The notes: generated by a model from the sequence alone, not told the origin. A stretch of DNA of 64,000 bases from RGIG4079 sp045637505 (GCA_045637505.1 JAZTZO010000020.1:62001-126000), one strand, 5' to 3'; positions 26,030 to 34,859 are shown, numbered from the stretch's first letter. Translations and numbers: made by a program.

Positions 26030-28071
26030 ATTTCGAATTTTAAGATGAATTTATAATTGCGGCCCGGCATAGGGTAATTCATTATTACATCATAATATTG
26101 ATTCAGAAGGTTGTTCACTTCCAAAGTGGCGGTAAGTTGCATATCGTTGAACCTAAAACGATAGCTCCCCGAAAGATCGTGAGTGTACCATGGTTGCTCA
26201 TAGTTTGCTCTAATATTAGAAGAATTGTGATAGCGTTCACCAACATATATAAAGCTGTAATTCAAATCAAGGTCTTTCCAATTTACACTTGCAACAGCCG
26301 AACCACTATGCCAAGGGATATATGAAATCTGTCCCTTATAAGTTCCGGCTTCGGGCTCGTTGTCGGTTGGGTCGGAATAGTCTTGAGCTTTCTGATAAGT
26401 ATAATTTAGATTCAGACTTAGTTTTGCGTCTTTGAAAATTCTGCAATCCGATTGGACGTTCACATCAATACCCCTGATTTTTACTTTTCCGATATTCATC
26501 ATCATCCAACGATATTGCCCTGTACCTTTAGGCACAGCAATAATTTTGTCGGTAACATTGTTGTAATATGCATCCGACTTCAATAGCACACGACTGATAA
26601 ATCCGTCAAAGAGTTTGGAATATTGCACCCCTACATTATATTGGTTGACAAATTCGGGATTGAGATTAGCATTGCCAATGTCGGTATAATAAAGGTCGTT
26701 GAAAGTGGGCATGCGGAAAATGCGTTTATAGAATGCCCTGAAATTTAGCGGAAATTCTTTGCAAGGCTGATATGACAAGAATACTGCAGGGGTGACCTCA
26801 TTTCGTCGTTTGGAAATATTGGTTGTGCTTCCAGTGCCAGAGGTTGCCACACTTTTATCCGAGACAAAAGTCCCTAAAATACTCGCCATCGTTTTAACGC
26901 CGTTCCATTGAAAACTTGTAGCCAATGCCACAAGCAAAGTGTTGCGAGTAGGATAGGCGAAGTTAGTAAGCGTTGCATCAAGAGTGTTCCATTGATAGTC
27001 AATAGAAAGATTTGCATCCCAATTTTTGAGAATAGAGTATTTATTTGCTACAGAAAGGTATATTTCATCTTGCCAAAATTTATTGTCGAGATACATTAAG
27101 GTAGTGTCGGGGTTCAGGTAACGCATATAATCGCGTGCATATTTCCCATTTACGAGAATTTCATAATTATCGCATAACTGTTTTCTGAAACTTCCCTGTG
27201 TAAAGAAATTTTTGTCCCATTGTCGTTGTGAATTTTTCCACATATTATTAACTATGGCTCCAGGAATGCCTTTTTCCGAGTCATAATAATAGAATTTCAG
27301 ATTCCATTGTCCAGAACTTAACCGGCCGAACAGACCACCTTCCAGTCGAAGCGATTCGATATCTCCGTTTTGTCGTATAGCGGTAGTGTCCCACGCTATA
27401 GTGCCATCACTAAAAACTTTCTTGTATCTGAATTTATATTTCCCATTGGCATAAATGTATTCAGCGTTAAGTGATAAATTGATGTTTTCGCTTAATTTTT
27501 GCTCATATAAAATAGATGGATTTGCCAAGCCGAAAGAGCCTGTGCGAAATATAGCTTTAACATTGTAGCGCTTGGTGTTTGTAAAAGTAGGTCTTTTAGT
27601 CCTTAAATAGAGCGTGCCTGCCGAACCGAAATCTCGTGCAGGCTGAAAAATATCACTTTTCTGCCCGTTATACAGGGATATTTCTTCGATATTGTCGAGG
27701 GAGAATTTGCCGAGATCAATTTGTCCGTTTTGAGCATTGCCAAGTTGAATACCATCATAAAAAACTCCCATATGGTTAGTACCCATACTGCGAATGTCAA
27801 CGGTTTTTATACCTCCTACGCCACCATAATCTTTAATTTGAACTCCAGAGAAATAGCGAACAGCATCTGCGACGGAATGACTATTGAGCGCTTCAAGTTG
27901 TTGACCTTGTAGTGTTTGTGCGGGAATTACCTCTTTATAGGATTGTGCTGTAACTTGTACTTCTTTGAGGGTATAAGTCGAATCTTCGTTCTCAAAGTCA
28001 TACTCGTTATTAGCCCTTGCAATAAAGGGCATAGAAAAGAGAATTGCGGATATAAATATATGTCTCACCAT
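26026..28071 (-). CDS. btuB: TonB-dependent cobalamin receptor BtuB
   Basis: A 681-residue TonB-dependent outer-membrane transporter, counted from ATG 28071 (MVRHIFISAILFSMPFIARA signal peptide). The frame extends 18 codons further but without signal-peptide character. The TonB-box region is TYTLKEVQVTAQS, the plug domain has SVADAVRYFSGVQIKDYGG, VDIRSMGTNHMGVFYDG and EEISLYNGQ, and the barrel ends in an aromatic/hydrophobic strand (YKFILKFEI). It is the first gene after the cobalamin riboswitch and is coupled to btuG, so vitamin B12 or related corrinoids are the expected substrate. No inner-membrane BtuCDF genes are in the window. Confidence 0.92.
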   Translation of the reverse strand: MVRHIFISAILFSMPFIARANNEYDFENEDSTYTLKEVQVTAQSYKEVIPAQTLQGQQLEALNSHSVADAVRYFSGVQIKDYGGVGGIKTVDIRSMGTNHMGVFYDGIQLGNAQNGQIDLGKFSLDNIEEISLYNGQKSDIFQPARDFGSAGTLYLRTKRPTFTNTKRYNVKAIFRTGSFGLANPSILYEQKLSENINLSLNAEYIYANGKYKFRYKKVFSDGTIAWDTTAIRQNGDIESLRLEGGLFGRLSSGQWNLKFYYYDSEKGIPGAIVNNMWKNSQRQWDKNFFTQGSFRKQLCDNYEILVNGKYARDYMRYLNPDTTLMYLDNKFWQDEIYLSVANKYSILKNWDANLSIDYQWNTLDATLTNFAYPTRNTLLVALATSFQWNGVKTMASILGTFVSDKSVATSGTGSTTNISKRRNEVTPAVFLSYQPCKEFPLNFRAFYKRIFRMPTFNDLYYTDIGNANLNPEFVNQYNVGVQYSKLFDGFISRVLLKSDAYYNNVTDKIIAVPKGTGQYRWMMMNIGKVKIRGIDVNVQSDCRIFKDAKLSLNLNYTYQKAQDYSDPTDNEPEAGTYKGQISYIPWHSGSAVASVNWKDLDLNYSFIYVGERYHNSSNIRANYEQPWYTHDLSGSYRFRFNDMQLTATLEVNNLLNQYYDVIMNYPMPGRNYKFILKFEI

Positions 28072-28255
28072 TTTGATAAATATTATGTCATAAACCAAAA
28101 TAGCTTTGAGGCGACACTTTGTCAAGCCTAAAAATGTGATTGCACTCCTATCTTAGTATAGGGTGGCAGAAACAAAGAAAAAAGAAGACGAGTGCTAACT
28201 ACATGTCTTAACTTTTCAAAACTCATACCTCGTAAGCTATTGAAATAAATGTAGT

Positions 28256-28427
28256 GGCAGGTCTTCTGACTCGTTTCCTCATCCCGACGCCTTCCCAAGG
28301 ACTTTCGCCTCAGTGGCAGGTTGTGAATGTCGGTGAGTGATAATGAAACTCACAGCAGCGGGGACTGTCCAGGATTTACACCTGATTCCCTATTAAGTGG
28401 AGTGACCCGGAAGGGTATCCACACCAT
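28256..28427 (-). ncRNA. Cobalamin riboswitch
   Basis: On the minus strand all main conserved blocks are present in order: GGGAATCAGGTGTAAATCC, then GTCCCCGCTGCTGTGA, GCCACTG, GGGAAGGCG, and the 3' block GAGTCAGAAGACCTGCC. This matches the AdoCbl/Cbl aptamer. It is preceded by a consensus promoter (28436-28466) and followed by about 185 nt of leader before btuB. In that leader CTACAT/ATGTAG and GCACTC/GAGTGC can pair and may form the expression platform (inference). High B12 should shut off the whole operon. Confidence 0.95.
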
Positions 28428-28435
28428 TACATCGG

Positions 28436-28466
28436 CAAAGGTATATATTATTTCGTTTTTGTCAAA
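28436..28466 (-). promoter_or_regulatory. Promoter of the B12 operon
   Basis: On the minus strand TTTG (28463-28466), a 19-nt spacer and TACCTTTG (28436-28443). The start of transcription would fall just upstream of the riboswitch aptamer. Confidence 0.8.
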
Positions 28467-28490
28467 GGTTTTTAAAGAAAAATACACAAA

Positions 28491-28525
28491 AAAAGTGCGA
28501 TGCCCAATGTTTAGCATCGCACTTT
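28491..28525 (-). terminator. Terminator after ilvC
   Basis: On the minus strand a stem AAAGTGCGATGC / GCATCGCACTTT followed by a T run. It separates the ilv operon from the B12 operon promoter just downstream. Confidence 0.85.
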
Positions 28526-28555
28526 GCGTTATTTATATCTCTGTGAGATTGTAGA

Positions 28556-29599
28556 TTAGTTGTTTTCGGGACGAAGTTTGCGAACAGTAACTGCAGTTTG
28601 CCACATTTCGCTTTCACGAAGAGCTTTGAGTTCTTCTTCGAGTTTTTCGCGATAGTCGGGTTGTGAGTTGCTGTCGATTGAGATTTGAGCTTCGTTACCA
28701 GTTTTAACGCTGTTGTAAAGTTGTTGAACAACTGGTTTGATTGCATCGTGGAATGGACCCATCCAGTCGAGGGCACCACGTTGAGCTGTAGTAGAGCAGT
28801 TAGCATACATCCAGTCCATACCGTTTTTAGCGAAGAGAGGCATCAATGATTGAGTCAATTCTTCAACTGTTTCGTTGAATGCTTCAGATGGAGTGTGACC
28901 GTTTTCACGGAGTACTTCATATTGAGCAAGCAACAATCCTTGGATAGCACCCATCAATGAACCACGTTCACCAGTGAGGTCAGAAGTAGCTTCGCGTTCG
29001 ATAGTTGTTTCGAAGAGGTAGCCTGAACCGATACCGATACCAAGTGCAAGAGCACGATCAGTTGCGCGACCAGTAACATCTTGAGAAACTGCGTAAGATG
29101 AGTTCAAACCGCGACCTTCGAGGAACATTGTGCGCAATGATGTACCTGAACCTTTAGGAGCAACGAGGATTACATCAACATCGGCAGGAGGAACTACACC
29201 TGTGCGGTCGCTCCATGTGAGAGCAAAACCATGAGAGAAATAAAGAGCTTTGCCTGGAGTGAGGTATTGTTTGAGGGTAGGCCATACCGACATTACAGCA
29301 GCGTCAGAAAGAAGACACATAATAATAGTACCTTTTTCGCAAGCTTCTTCGATGCTGAAAAGTGTTTCGCCTGGTACCCAACCGTCGGCGATTGCTTTGT
29401 CGAATGTTTTACCTTGGCGTTGACCAACGATTACATTAAAACCATTGTCACGAAGGTTCATACTTTGACCGGGACCTTGAACGCCATAACCGATCACTGC
29501 TATAGTTTCATCTTTTAAGATTTCACGAGCTTTTTCCAAAGGAAATTCTTCGCGGAGGATTACGTTTTCTTCAACTCCGCCAAAATTCATTTTTGCCAT
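28556..29599 (-). CDS. ilvC: Ketol-acid reductoisomerase
   Basis: A 347-residue class I KARI, which converts acetolactate or acetohydroxybutyrate to the dihydroxy acids with NADPH and Mg2+. The nucleotide-binding turn is AVIGYGVQGPGQSMNLRD near residues 34-51, and the metal-binding acidic cluster is in SDLTGERGSLMGAIQG near residue 207. The length and the GPGQ form of the turn are as usual in Bacteroidales. It is the last gene of the ilv operon, 94 nt after the thioesterase. A TAAATTTG element at 29633-29640 on this strand suggests an extra internal promoter. Confidence 0.95.
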   Translation of the reverse strand: MAKMNFGGVEENVILREEFPLEKAREILKDETIAVIGYGVQGPGQSMNLRDNGFNVIVGQRQGKTFDKAIADGWVPGETLFSIEEACEKGTIIMCLLSDAAVMSVWPTLKQYLTPGKALYFSHGFALTWSDRTGVVPPADVDVILVAPKGSGTSLRTMFLEGRGLNSSYAVSQDVTGRATDRALALGIGIGSGYLFETTIEREATSDLTGERGSLMGAIQGLLLAQYEVLRENGHTPSEAFNETVEELTQSLMPLFAKNGMDWMYANCSTTAQRGALDWMGPFHDAIKPVVQQLYNSVKTGNEAQISIDSNSQPDYREKLEEELKALRESEMWQTAVTVRKLRPENN

Positions 29600-29632
29600 A
29601 ATTGAATATTATTAGTTTGTTTGATTTTGTTG

Positions 29633-29640
29633 CAAATTTA
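29633..29640 (-). promoter_or_regulatory. Possible internal -7 element before ilvC
   Basis: TAAATTTG on the minus strand, 33 nt before the ilvC start. A TTTG at 29664-29667 leaves a 23-nt spacer, longer than usual. Confidence 0.35.
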
Positions 29641-29693
29641 CTGCTTTTATTGTAATTCTGCAACAAAATGCAATTAAATATTTAATTTTTGTG

Positions 29694-30440
29694 TCATTTT
29701 TTACTTTTGAACTCGATTTTTGCTCTACAATTTGCTGTTTCATTTACCAAAATTTCGGTTTCGGCAATGTTTTCGGTGCATTTTGTAATAATGTGAGCCT
29801 TGTCGCCAAAATGAGTTTCGTGTAGATATTGTATTTCAAAACGAGCAATGTCGTTGTTGTCGAAGTGTTCCAAATCCCATTGATTGAGGAATGCGTCCAT
29901 ATATCTCACACTATTTACATGGCGATTGAAGTCGATATCGCTCACTTTAAATCGATGTTGAGCCGAGATGGTTGCTTCTTCGGGTTTTATAGGGAGCAAT
30001 CGACTTTGTTTAGCAATGGGGCATGGGCGGTCGCTTATTGTTTTAGCAAGCCAATCTATTTTTGTGAGATCGCAAGGACGGCGAGTTTCCATATCAATGG
30101 CTACCCATATTGAGCGTACATATCCTATTGTTTCCCCGTTGCCGTCTTGAATTTCCATGTTACGCTCTGAATATAGACGATTAAAACCTTCAATCCATGT
30201 GGTTAGGCTATACTCCTCGTTTATTCCAGGATAGCGAGTCATCTCAATGGAGAGACGGCTCAACACCCAGCCTTCTTTTGATTTAATGAGGTCGGCATAT
30301 CCCACGCCGAGTATGTTGGCATGCTCGGTTGCAACCTCAATCACGCGTTGAGCAATGAGAGTGATGGGCATTTGTTGTTGTGCATTACACTCTCCGGCTG
30401 TGAGGAAATACTTGTGGGTATATTCTTTAGGTGCTTCCAT
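29694..30440 (-). CDS. Acyl-ACP thioesterase (FatA-like)
   Basis: A 248-residue double hot-dog acyl-ACP thioesterase, which would release fatty acids from acyl-carrier protein. Seen: LGVGYADLIKSKEGWVLSRL in the first hot-dog, then IWVAIDMETRRPCDL and the second-domain catalytic-region motif SDIDFNRHVNSVRYMDAFLNQW (Asp/Asn-His set) near residues 158-179. I chose the ATG at 30440, 5 nt after the ilvN stop, over a TTG three codons upstream. Its place inside the isoleucine/valine operon, between ilvN and ilvC, suggests a link to branched-chain fatty acid supply, but this is inference. Confidence 0.87.
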   Translation of the reverse strand: MEAPKEYTHKYFLTAGECNAQQQMPITLIAQRVIEVATEHANILGVGYADLIKSKEGWVLSRLSIEMTRYPGINEEYSLTTWIEGFNRLYSERNMEIQDGNGETIGYVRSIWVAIDMETRRPCDLTKIDWLAKTISDRPCPIAKQSRLLPIKPEEATISAQHRFKVSDIDFNRHVNSVRYMDAFLNQWDLEHFDNNDIARFEIQYLHETHFGDKAHIITKCTENIAETEILVNETANCRAKIEFKSKK

Positions 30441-30445
30441 TTGAA

Positions 30446-30994
30446 TCAATTTTCAATTTCGGCACGACGACGAGCTTGCTCTTCAAGGAACATTGTTACA
30501 TATTCCTCGGGCGATTTAGTGATTGCCACACGGCCACTACGCACAAATTGACGAATGTCATAATGTTTCAATTCTTCAAACAATGCCTCGGTTTCATCGC
30601 TATGTCCCGATTTTTCAATCACGGTGTATTCTTTGGTGATTTCAAGAATGCGAGCATTGTGGCGACGAATTATTGCCTCGAGATTTTTCTCGTTGAGGAG
30701 TTGCTCGGTGGGCACTTTGTAGAGTGCAATTTCTTGATACACAATTTCATCATCGGTGTAAAGGAACGATTTCAACACATCAATTCGCTTTTCGATTTGT
30801 TTCACCACCTTTTCCATTGTCACACGGTCGCTCCATGTTGTAATGGTGAATTTGTGAATGCCTTCGATTGATGATGGACTCACCGAGAGGCTCTCGATGT
30901 TGAGGCAACGGCGAGTGTATATGATTGAAATCTGGTTGAGCAACCCAACCTGATTTTCAGAGAATACGGTAACAGTAAATAATTGTTTTTCCAT
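30446..30994 (-). CDS. ilvN: Acetolactate synthase small (regulatory) subunit
   Basis: A 182-residue regulatory subunit. The N-terminal ACT domain is plain (LFTVTVFSENQVGLLNQI, then YTRRCLNIESLSVSPSS), followed by the IlvN/IlvH C-terminal region (HNARILEITKEYTVIEKSG). It binds the catalytic subunit and confers feedback inhibition by valine in known systems. It lies 13 nt after ilvB and 5 nt before the thioesterase start. The length fits the family. Confidence 0.93.
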   Translation of the reverse strand: MEKQLFTVTVFSENQVGLLNQISIIYTRRCLNIESLSVSPSSIEGIHKFTITTWSDRVTMEKVVKQIEKRIDVLKSFLYTDDEIVYQEIALYKVPTEQLLNEKNLEAIIRRHNARILEITKEYTVIEKSGHSDETEALFEELKHYDIRQFVRSGRVAITKSPEEYVTMFLEEQARRRAEIEN

Positions 30995-31007
30995 TGTTTA
31001 CAATGTT

Positions 31008-32723
31008 TTAGTCGATTTTATACATTTCATCGGCGTTAAGCATTATGTCGTCAACTCCTGCTCCTGGAGGTGTCATAGGGAATACCATGTCGGTCGCATC
31101 GATGTTTACATTGAGCAAATATGCACCCTTGTGGTTGAGCATGCGAGCAATAGCATCGTCAAGTTGTTCGCGAGTTTCAACATTTTCGGCAGCGATGTTG
31201 TATGCTTTGGCTATCGCAACAAAATCGGGGTTAACCATAGGAGTTTGAGAGAAACGGCATTTGAAGAATAATTCTTGCCATTGACGCACATTGCCAAGGA
31301 AGTTGTTGTTGAGAAGTATGATTTTCACATCGGTGTCATACTCCATGATTGTGCCGAGTTCTTGGATAGTCATTTGCAAGCCACCATCACCACAGAAGAA
31401 GCACACAGTGCGTTCAGGAGCACCCATTTTTGCTCCTATTGCAGCAGGAAGCCCAAATCCCATTGTGCCGAGACCACCCGAGGTGAGAATGCTCTTGGGA
31501 TCGGTGTAGCGGAAGTAGCGTGATGAGAACATTTGGTTTTGACCAACATCGGTAACCAATACGGCCTTGTCGCCAGTGGCTTTAGATACTTTATGTACCA
31601 CTTCGCCCATGGTCATAGTGCCTTCGGTGCGGAACACTTCTCGATTGATGACTTTCTCTTGCTCCACTTTGGCACATTCATCAAATGTTGCAAGCCATTC
31701 GCTGTGGTCGGCTGGATTGATGAGAGGGAGTAATTTTTCGAGCACTTCACGCGCATCGCCATGAATAGTGGCATCGGTGGCGATGTTTTTGTCAAACTCT
31801 GATGAGTCAATATCGATGTGGATAATTTTAGCCTGTTTGGCATATTTTGAGGTGTCGCCAGTTACACGATCGTCAAAACGCATACCTATAGCAATAATTA
31901 CATCACTACGATTGGTGTTTACATTAGGACCGATATTTCCGTGCATACCGAGCATACCTTTATATAATCGGTGATTGCTTGGCATAGTTGAAAGGCCGAG
32001 TAGTGTTGCAGCAACAGGAATGTCGGCTTTTTCAGCAAATGCGGCAAGCGCTTTTTCTGCTCCCGAAATCATTACACCATGTCCCGAAAGAATCATTGGG
32101 CGTTTTGCCGAATTTATGAGGTCGGCCACCACTTTGAGGTCTTCATCTTTGATTTTGGGGTAGGGTATATAACTGCGTATATAGTCGCATTTTTTGTGGC
32201 TCCATTCAAGTAGCCCATTTTGAGCATCTTTTGCGATGTCGAGCACAACAGGACCAGGACGACCAGTGTTAGCGATATAGAATGCGCGAGCTACAGCCCA
32301 AGGTATATCTTCGGCACGGCGTATTTGTACAGCCCATTTTGTGATAGGTTGGGTTATACCCACCACATCGGTTTCTTGAAATGCATCACTACCAAGGAAT
32401 GATGAAGCCACTTGACCAGTGATGACTACCAATGGGGTGCTATCCATTAAAGCATCGCTCAACCCTGTGATTACATTGGTTGCAGCAGGCCCCGATGTAA
32501 CGATGACCACGCCAGGACGGCCAGTTACACGAGCATAACCTTGAGCCGCATGAGTGGCTCCTTGTTCGTGGCGAACGAGGATATGTTTTAATTGATCGGG
32601 ATAATCATAAAGTTTATCATATACTGGAATGATGGCGCCACCGGGATAACCAAATACGAGGTCAACCCCTTCGGCAATCAACGATTTGATAATCGCTTCG
32701 GCACCTGTTATTTTTTCAGCCAT
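31008..32723 (-). CDS. ilvB: Acetolactate synthase large (catalytic) subunit
   Basis: A 571-residue ThDP-dependent enzyme condensing two pyruvates, or pyruvate with 2-oxobutyrate. The catalytic Glu is in LVRHEQGATHAAQGYAR near residue 52; the ThDP/Mg site is CGDGGLQMTIQELG with NN further on (IILLNNNFLGNVRQWQELFF) near residues 440-475; central FAD-type domain motifs GMLGMHG and IGMRFDDRVTG are present. The gene sits between ilvD (44-nt gap filled by a short repeat) and ilvN, in the usual biosynthetic order. Confidence 0.95.
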   Translation of the reverse strand: MAEKITGAEAIIKSLIAEGVDLVFGYPGGAIIPVYDKLYDYPDQLKHILVRHEQGATHAAQGYARVTGRPGVVIVTSGPAATNVITGLSDALMDSTPLVVITGQVASSFLGSDAFQETDVVGITQPITKWAVQIRRAEDIPWAVARAFYIANTGRPGPVVLDIAKDAQNGLLEWSHKKCDYIRSYIPYPKIKDEDLKVVADLINSAKRPMILSGHGVMISGAEKALAAFAEKADIPVAATLLGLSTMPSNHRLYKGMLGMHGNIGPNVNTNRSDVIIAIGMRFDDRVTGDTSKYAKQAKIIHIDIDSSEFDKNIATDATIHGDAREVLEKLLPLINPADHSEWLATFDECAKVEQEKVINREVFRTEGTMTMGEVVHKVSKATGDKAVLVTDVGQNQMFSSRYFRYTDPKSILTSGGLGTMGFGLPAAIGAKMGAPERTVCFFCGDGGLQMTIQELGTIMEYDTDVKIILLNNNFLGNVRQWQELFFKCRFSQTPMVNPDFVAIAKAYNIAAENVETREQLDDAIARMLNHKGAYLLNVNIDATDMVFPMTPPGAGVDDIMLNADEMYKID

Positions 32724-32734
32724 ATATTGTAATA

Positions 32735-32762
32735 ATTTTCAATTTTCAATTCTCAATTTTCA
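32735..32762. repeat. Four tandem 7-nt units in the ilvD-ilvB gap
   Basis: ATTTTCA, ATTTTCA, ATTCTCA, ATTTTCA in a row. This fills the gap between ilvD and ilvB and resembles a short A/T-rich intergenic repeat common in this phylum. Confidence 0.65.
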
Positions 32763-32767
32763 ACTAT

Positions 32768-34597
32768 TTAAATATCTCCTCTCACGCCACCTTTGTCGGC
32801 CGATGTCACCATTGAAGCATAGGCGCGAAGTGCTTTTGTAATCACACGATTGCGACTGCGAGGGGTAAATGCCTCTTTGCCACGAGCCTCTTCCTCTTTG
32901 CGACGGTTGGCAAGTTCTTTATCGCTGATTTCTACGCTGATAGAGCGTTGAGGAATGTTGATGTCGATGATGTCGCCATCGCGCACAAGTCCAATGTTGC
33001 CACCTGCAGCAGCTTCGGGCGAGATGTGACCAATAGAAAGGCCCGATGTGCCTCCCGAGAAACGACCATCGGTGATGAGCGCACATTCTTTGCCAAGGTG
33101 CTTGCTCTTGATGTAGCTTGTGGGGTAGAGCATTTCTTGCATACCAGGACCACCCTTAGGTCCTTCGTAGGTGATGACTACCACATCGCCAGCAACAACC
33201 TTGTCGCGGAGGATTCCTTCAACGGCATCTTCTTGTGATTCAAATACTTTTGCTGGGCCACGGAAGTGGAAAATGCTTTCATCTACACCTGCAGTTTTTA
33301 CTACACAACCATCGAGTGCGATATTGCCACGGAGAACGGCAAGACCACCATCTTTAACATATGCATGTTCAAAGTCGCGAATACAACCCTTTTCGCGGTC
33401 GGTATCGAGAGTTTCATATGTGCAGTTTTGTGAGCCGAGTACGAGGTTTTTCTTTTCGCCTGGAGCGCTTTTCCACATCGCTTCGGCTTCAGCATCAAAG
33501 TTTTTGCCACCGATGGCATATTTTTCGATAGCATCGCCAAGGGTTAATCCATCAACGCGTTTTACTGTGGTGTCGATGATGCCTTGGTCGGCAAGAACCT
33601 TCATGATTGAAATGATACCGCCAGCACGATTCACATCTTGAATGTGATATTTAGAGTTAGGTGCAACTTTACACAATACGGGAGTTTTGCGTGAAAGAGC
33701 ATCAATATCGGCCATGTTGAATTGTGCCTCGGCTTCATGGGCAATAGCAAGAAGGTGAAGCACTGTGTTGGTTGAGCCTCCCATTGCGATATCAAGAGCC
33801 ATAGCGTTGAGCATAGCTTGACGAGTGGCAATGCTACGAGGTAACACACTTTCATCGTCATCATAGTAGTATGCAAAAGTGTTTTTTACGATTTGTTGAG
33901 CTGCCTTTTTGAACAGTTCGGTGCGATTGGCATGTGTAGCCACGATAGTGCCGTTGCCAGGGAGCGCCAATCCTATTGCTTCGTTGAGCGAGTTCATAGA
34001 GTTGGCAGTGAACATACCCGAGCAAGAGCCACAAGTGGGGCATCCGCGTTGTTCGAGTTTGGTTACTGTGTCATCATCTACGCTATCGTCGGCAGCATCA
34101 ATCATAATGTCGATGAGGTCGAGCGCGCGCTCGCCAAGACGGCCAGCTTCCATAGGTCCGCCCGATACGAAAATAGCAGGGATATTTAATCGCATAGCAG
34201 CCATGAGCATACCAGGAGTAACCTTGTCGCAGTTAGAAATACACACCATAGCATCGGCTTTGTGTGCGTTTACCATATATTCAACCGAGTCGGCGATGAG
34301 GTCGCGAGAGGGTAGTGAATATAACATACCATCATGTCCCATTGCAATCCCATCATCAATGGCAATGGTGTTGAACTCGGCGGCAAAGCAACCAAGTTTT
34401 TCTATTTCGGCTTTAACTATTTGACCTATTTCGTGGAGATGAGTGTGGCCAGGAACAAATTGAGTGAATGAATTGACGACGGCAATAATAGGTTTGCCTA
34501 TTTGTTCCTCTTTCATACCATTTGCACGCCATAGAGCGCGTGCGCCTGCCATTCTGCGACCTTGAGTGCTTGCAGCACTTCTAAGTGGTTTACTCAT
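32768..34597 (-). CDS. ilvD: Dihydroxy-acid dehydratase
   Basis: A 609-residue Fe-S dehydratase, third step of isoleucine/valine synthesis. Cluster cysteines are in AMVCISNCDKVTPGML (about 120-135) and GCPTCGSCSGMFTANSMN (about 194-211). The C-terminal signature region includes ALITDGRFSGGTSGLSIGHISPEAA near residue 505. It is the first gene of the operon ilvD-ilvB-ilvN-thioesterase-ilvC, and is preceded by a leader ORF and terminator (34626-34810). A GGAGG-like sequence lies immediately before its ATG, which is unusual in a phylum that rarely uses Shine-Dalgarno sites. Confidence 0.95.
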   Translation of the reverse strand: MSKPLRSAASTQGRRMAGARALWRANGMKEEQIGKPIIAVVNSFTQFVPGHTHLHEIGQIVKAEIEKLGCFAAEFNTIAIDDGIAMGHDGMLYSLPSRDLIADSVEYMVNAHKADAMVCISNCDKVTPGMLMAAMRLNIPAIFVSGGPMEAGRLGERALDLIDIMIDAADDSVDDDTVTKLEQRGCPTCGSCSGMFTANSMNSLNEAIGLALPGNGTIVATHANRTELFKKAAQQIVKNTFAYYYDDDESVLPRSIATRQAMLNAMALDIAMGGSTNTVLHLLAIAHEAEAQFNMADIDALSRKTPVLCKVAPNSKYHIQDVNRAGGIISIMKVLADQGIIDTTVKRVDGLTLGDAIEKYAIGGKNFDAEAEAMWKSAPGEKKNLVLGSQNCTYETLDTDREKGCIRDFEHAYVKDGGLAVLRGNIALDGCVVKTAGVDESIFHFRGPAKVFESQEDAVEGILRDKVVAGDVVVITYEGPKGGPGMQEMLYPTSYIKSKHLGKECALITDGRFSGGTSGLSIGHISPEAAAGGNIGLVRDGDIIDINIPQRSISVEISDKELANRRKEEEARGKEAFTPRSRNRVITKALRAYASMVTSADKGGVRGDI

Positions 34598-34625
34598 GAT
34601 TATTTTCCTCCGTTTTTTAACTACA

Positions 34626-34664
34626 AAACCTCCCTATTGCGTTTAATGCATGGTGGGGAGGCTT
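34626..34664 (-). terminator. Attenuator-like terminator upstream of ilvD
   Basis: On the minus strand AAGCCTCCC pairs with GGGAGGTTT (9 bp, one wobble), loop of 21 nt, followed by TTTTGTAGTT. It lies between the ilvD promoter and ilvD and begins at the stop codon of the leader ORF. The C-rich strand (CCCACC) could instead pair with GGTGGG inside the leader ORF (34715-34721), giving a mutually exclusive antiterminator. Confidence 0.7.
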
Positions 34665-34810
34665 CATGTTATATGTTTATATTTAATTAATGTATCATAT
34701 GTACAACAAAATTTCCCACCCTTTATTAAAGGACGTTGACGACGACCACCACTGATTGCAGGTGTGTCATTGGAAGATTTGTTTGCAAATATTGACTGTT
34801 CATCTAACAT
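34664..34810 (-). CDS. Putative leader peptide of the ilvD operon
   Basis: A 48-residue reading frame starting MLDEQSIFANKSS, with SGGRRQRPLIKGG in the middle and TLIKYKHIT at the end. Its ATG lies about 12 nt after the start site predicted by the promoter, and its stop touches the terminator stem. This layout is that of a transcription-attenuation leader. The second half has Leu-Ile twice plus two more Ile (three ATA codons overall), but the peptide is not dominated by branched-chain codons, so the regulatory signal is not certain. I do not recognise it as a known family. The frame extends 16 codons upstream past the promoter, which I reject as the true start. Confidence 0.5.
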   Translation of the reverse strand: MLDEQSIFANKSSNDTPAISGGRRQRPLIKGGKFCCTYDTLIKYKHIT

Positions 34811-34827
34811 TATTATAGAATTGATTG

Positions 34828-34859
34828 CAAAATTATGTTTTTTAATGACAAAATGCAAA
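34828..34859 (-). promoter_or_regulatory. Promoter of the ilv operon
   Basis: On the minus strand TTTG (34856-34859), a 20-nt spacer and TAATTTTG (34828-34835), immediately before the leader ORF. The remaining upstream DNA to 35008 contains no gene I can support. Confidence 0.7.

Noticed and set aside
33171..33641. 156-residue plus-strand ORF inside ilvD
   Set aside because: It is antisense shadow of the conserved ilvD gene, with no recognisable family.
34664..34858. A 64-residue ORF upstream of ilvD as a full-length gene
   Set aside because: Its first 16 codons lie across the promoter; only the internal ATG at 34810 fits a transcript, so I treat it as a 48-residue leader ORF.
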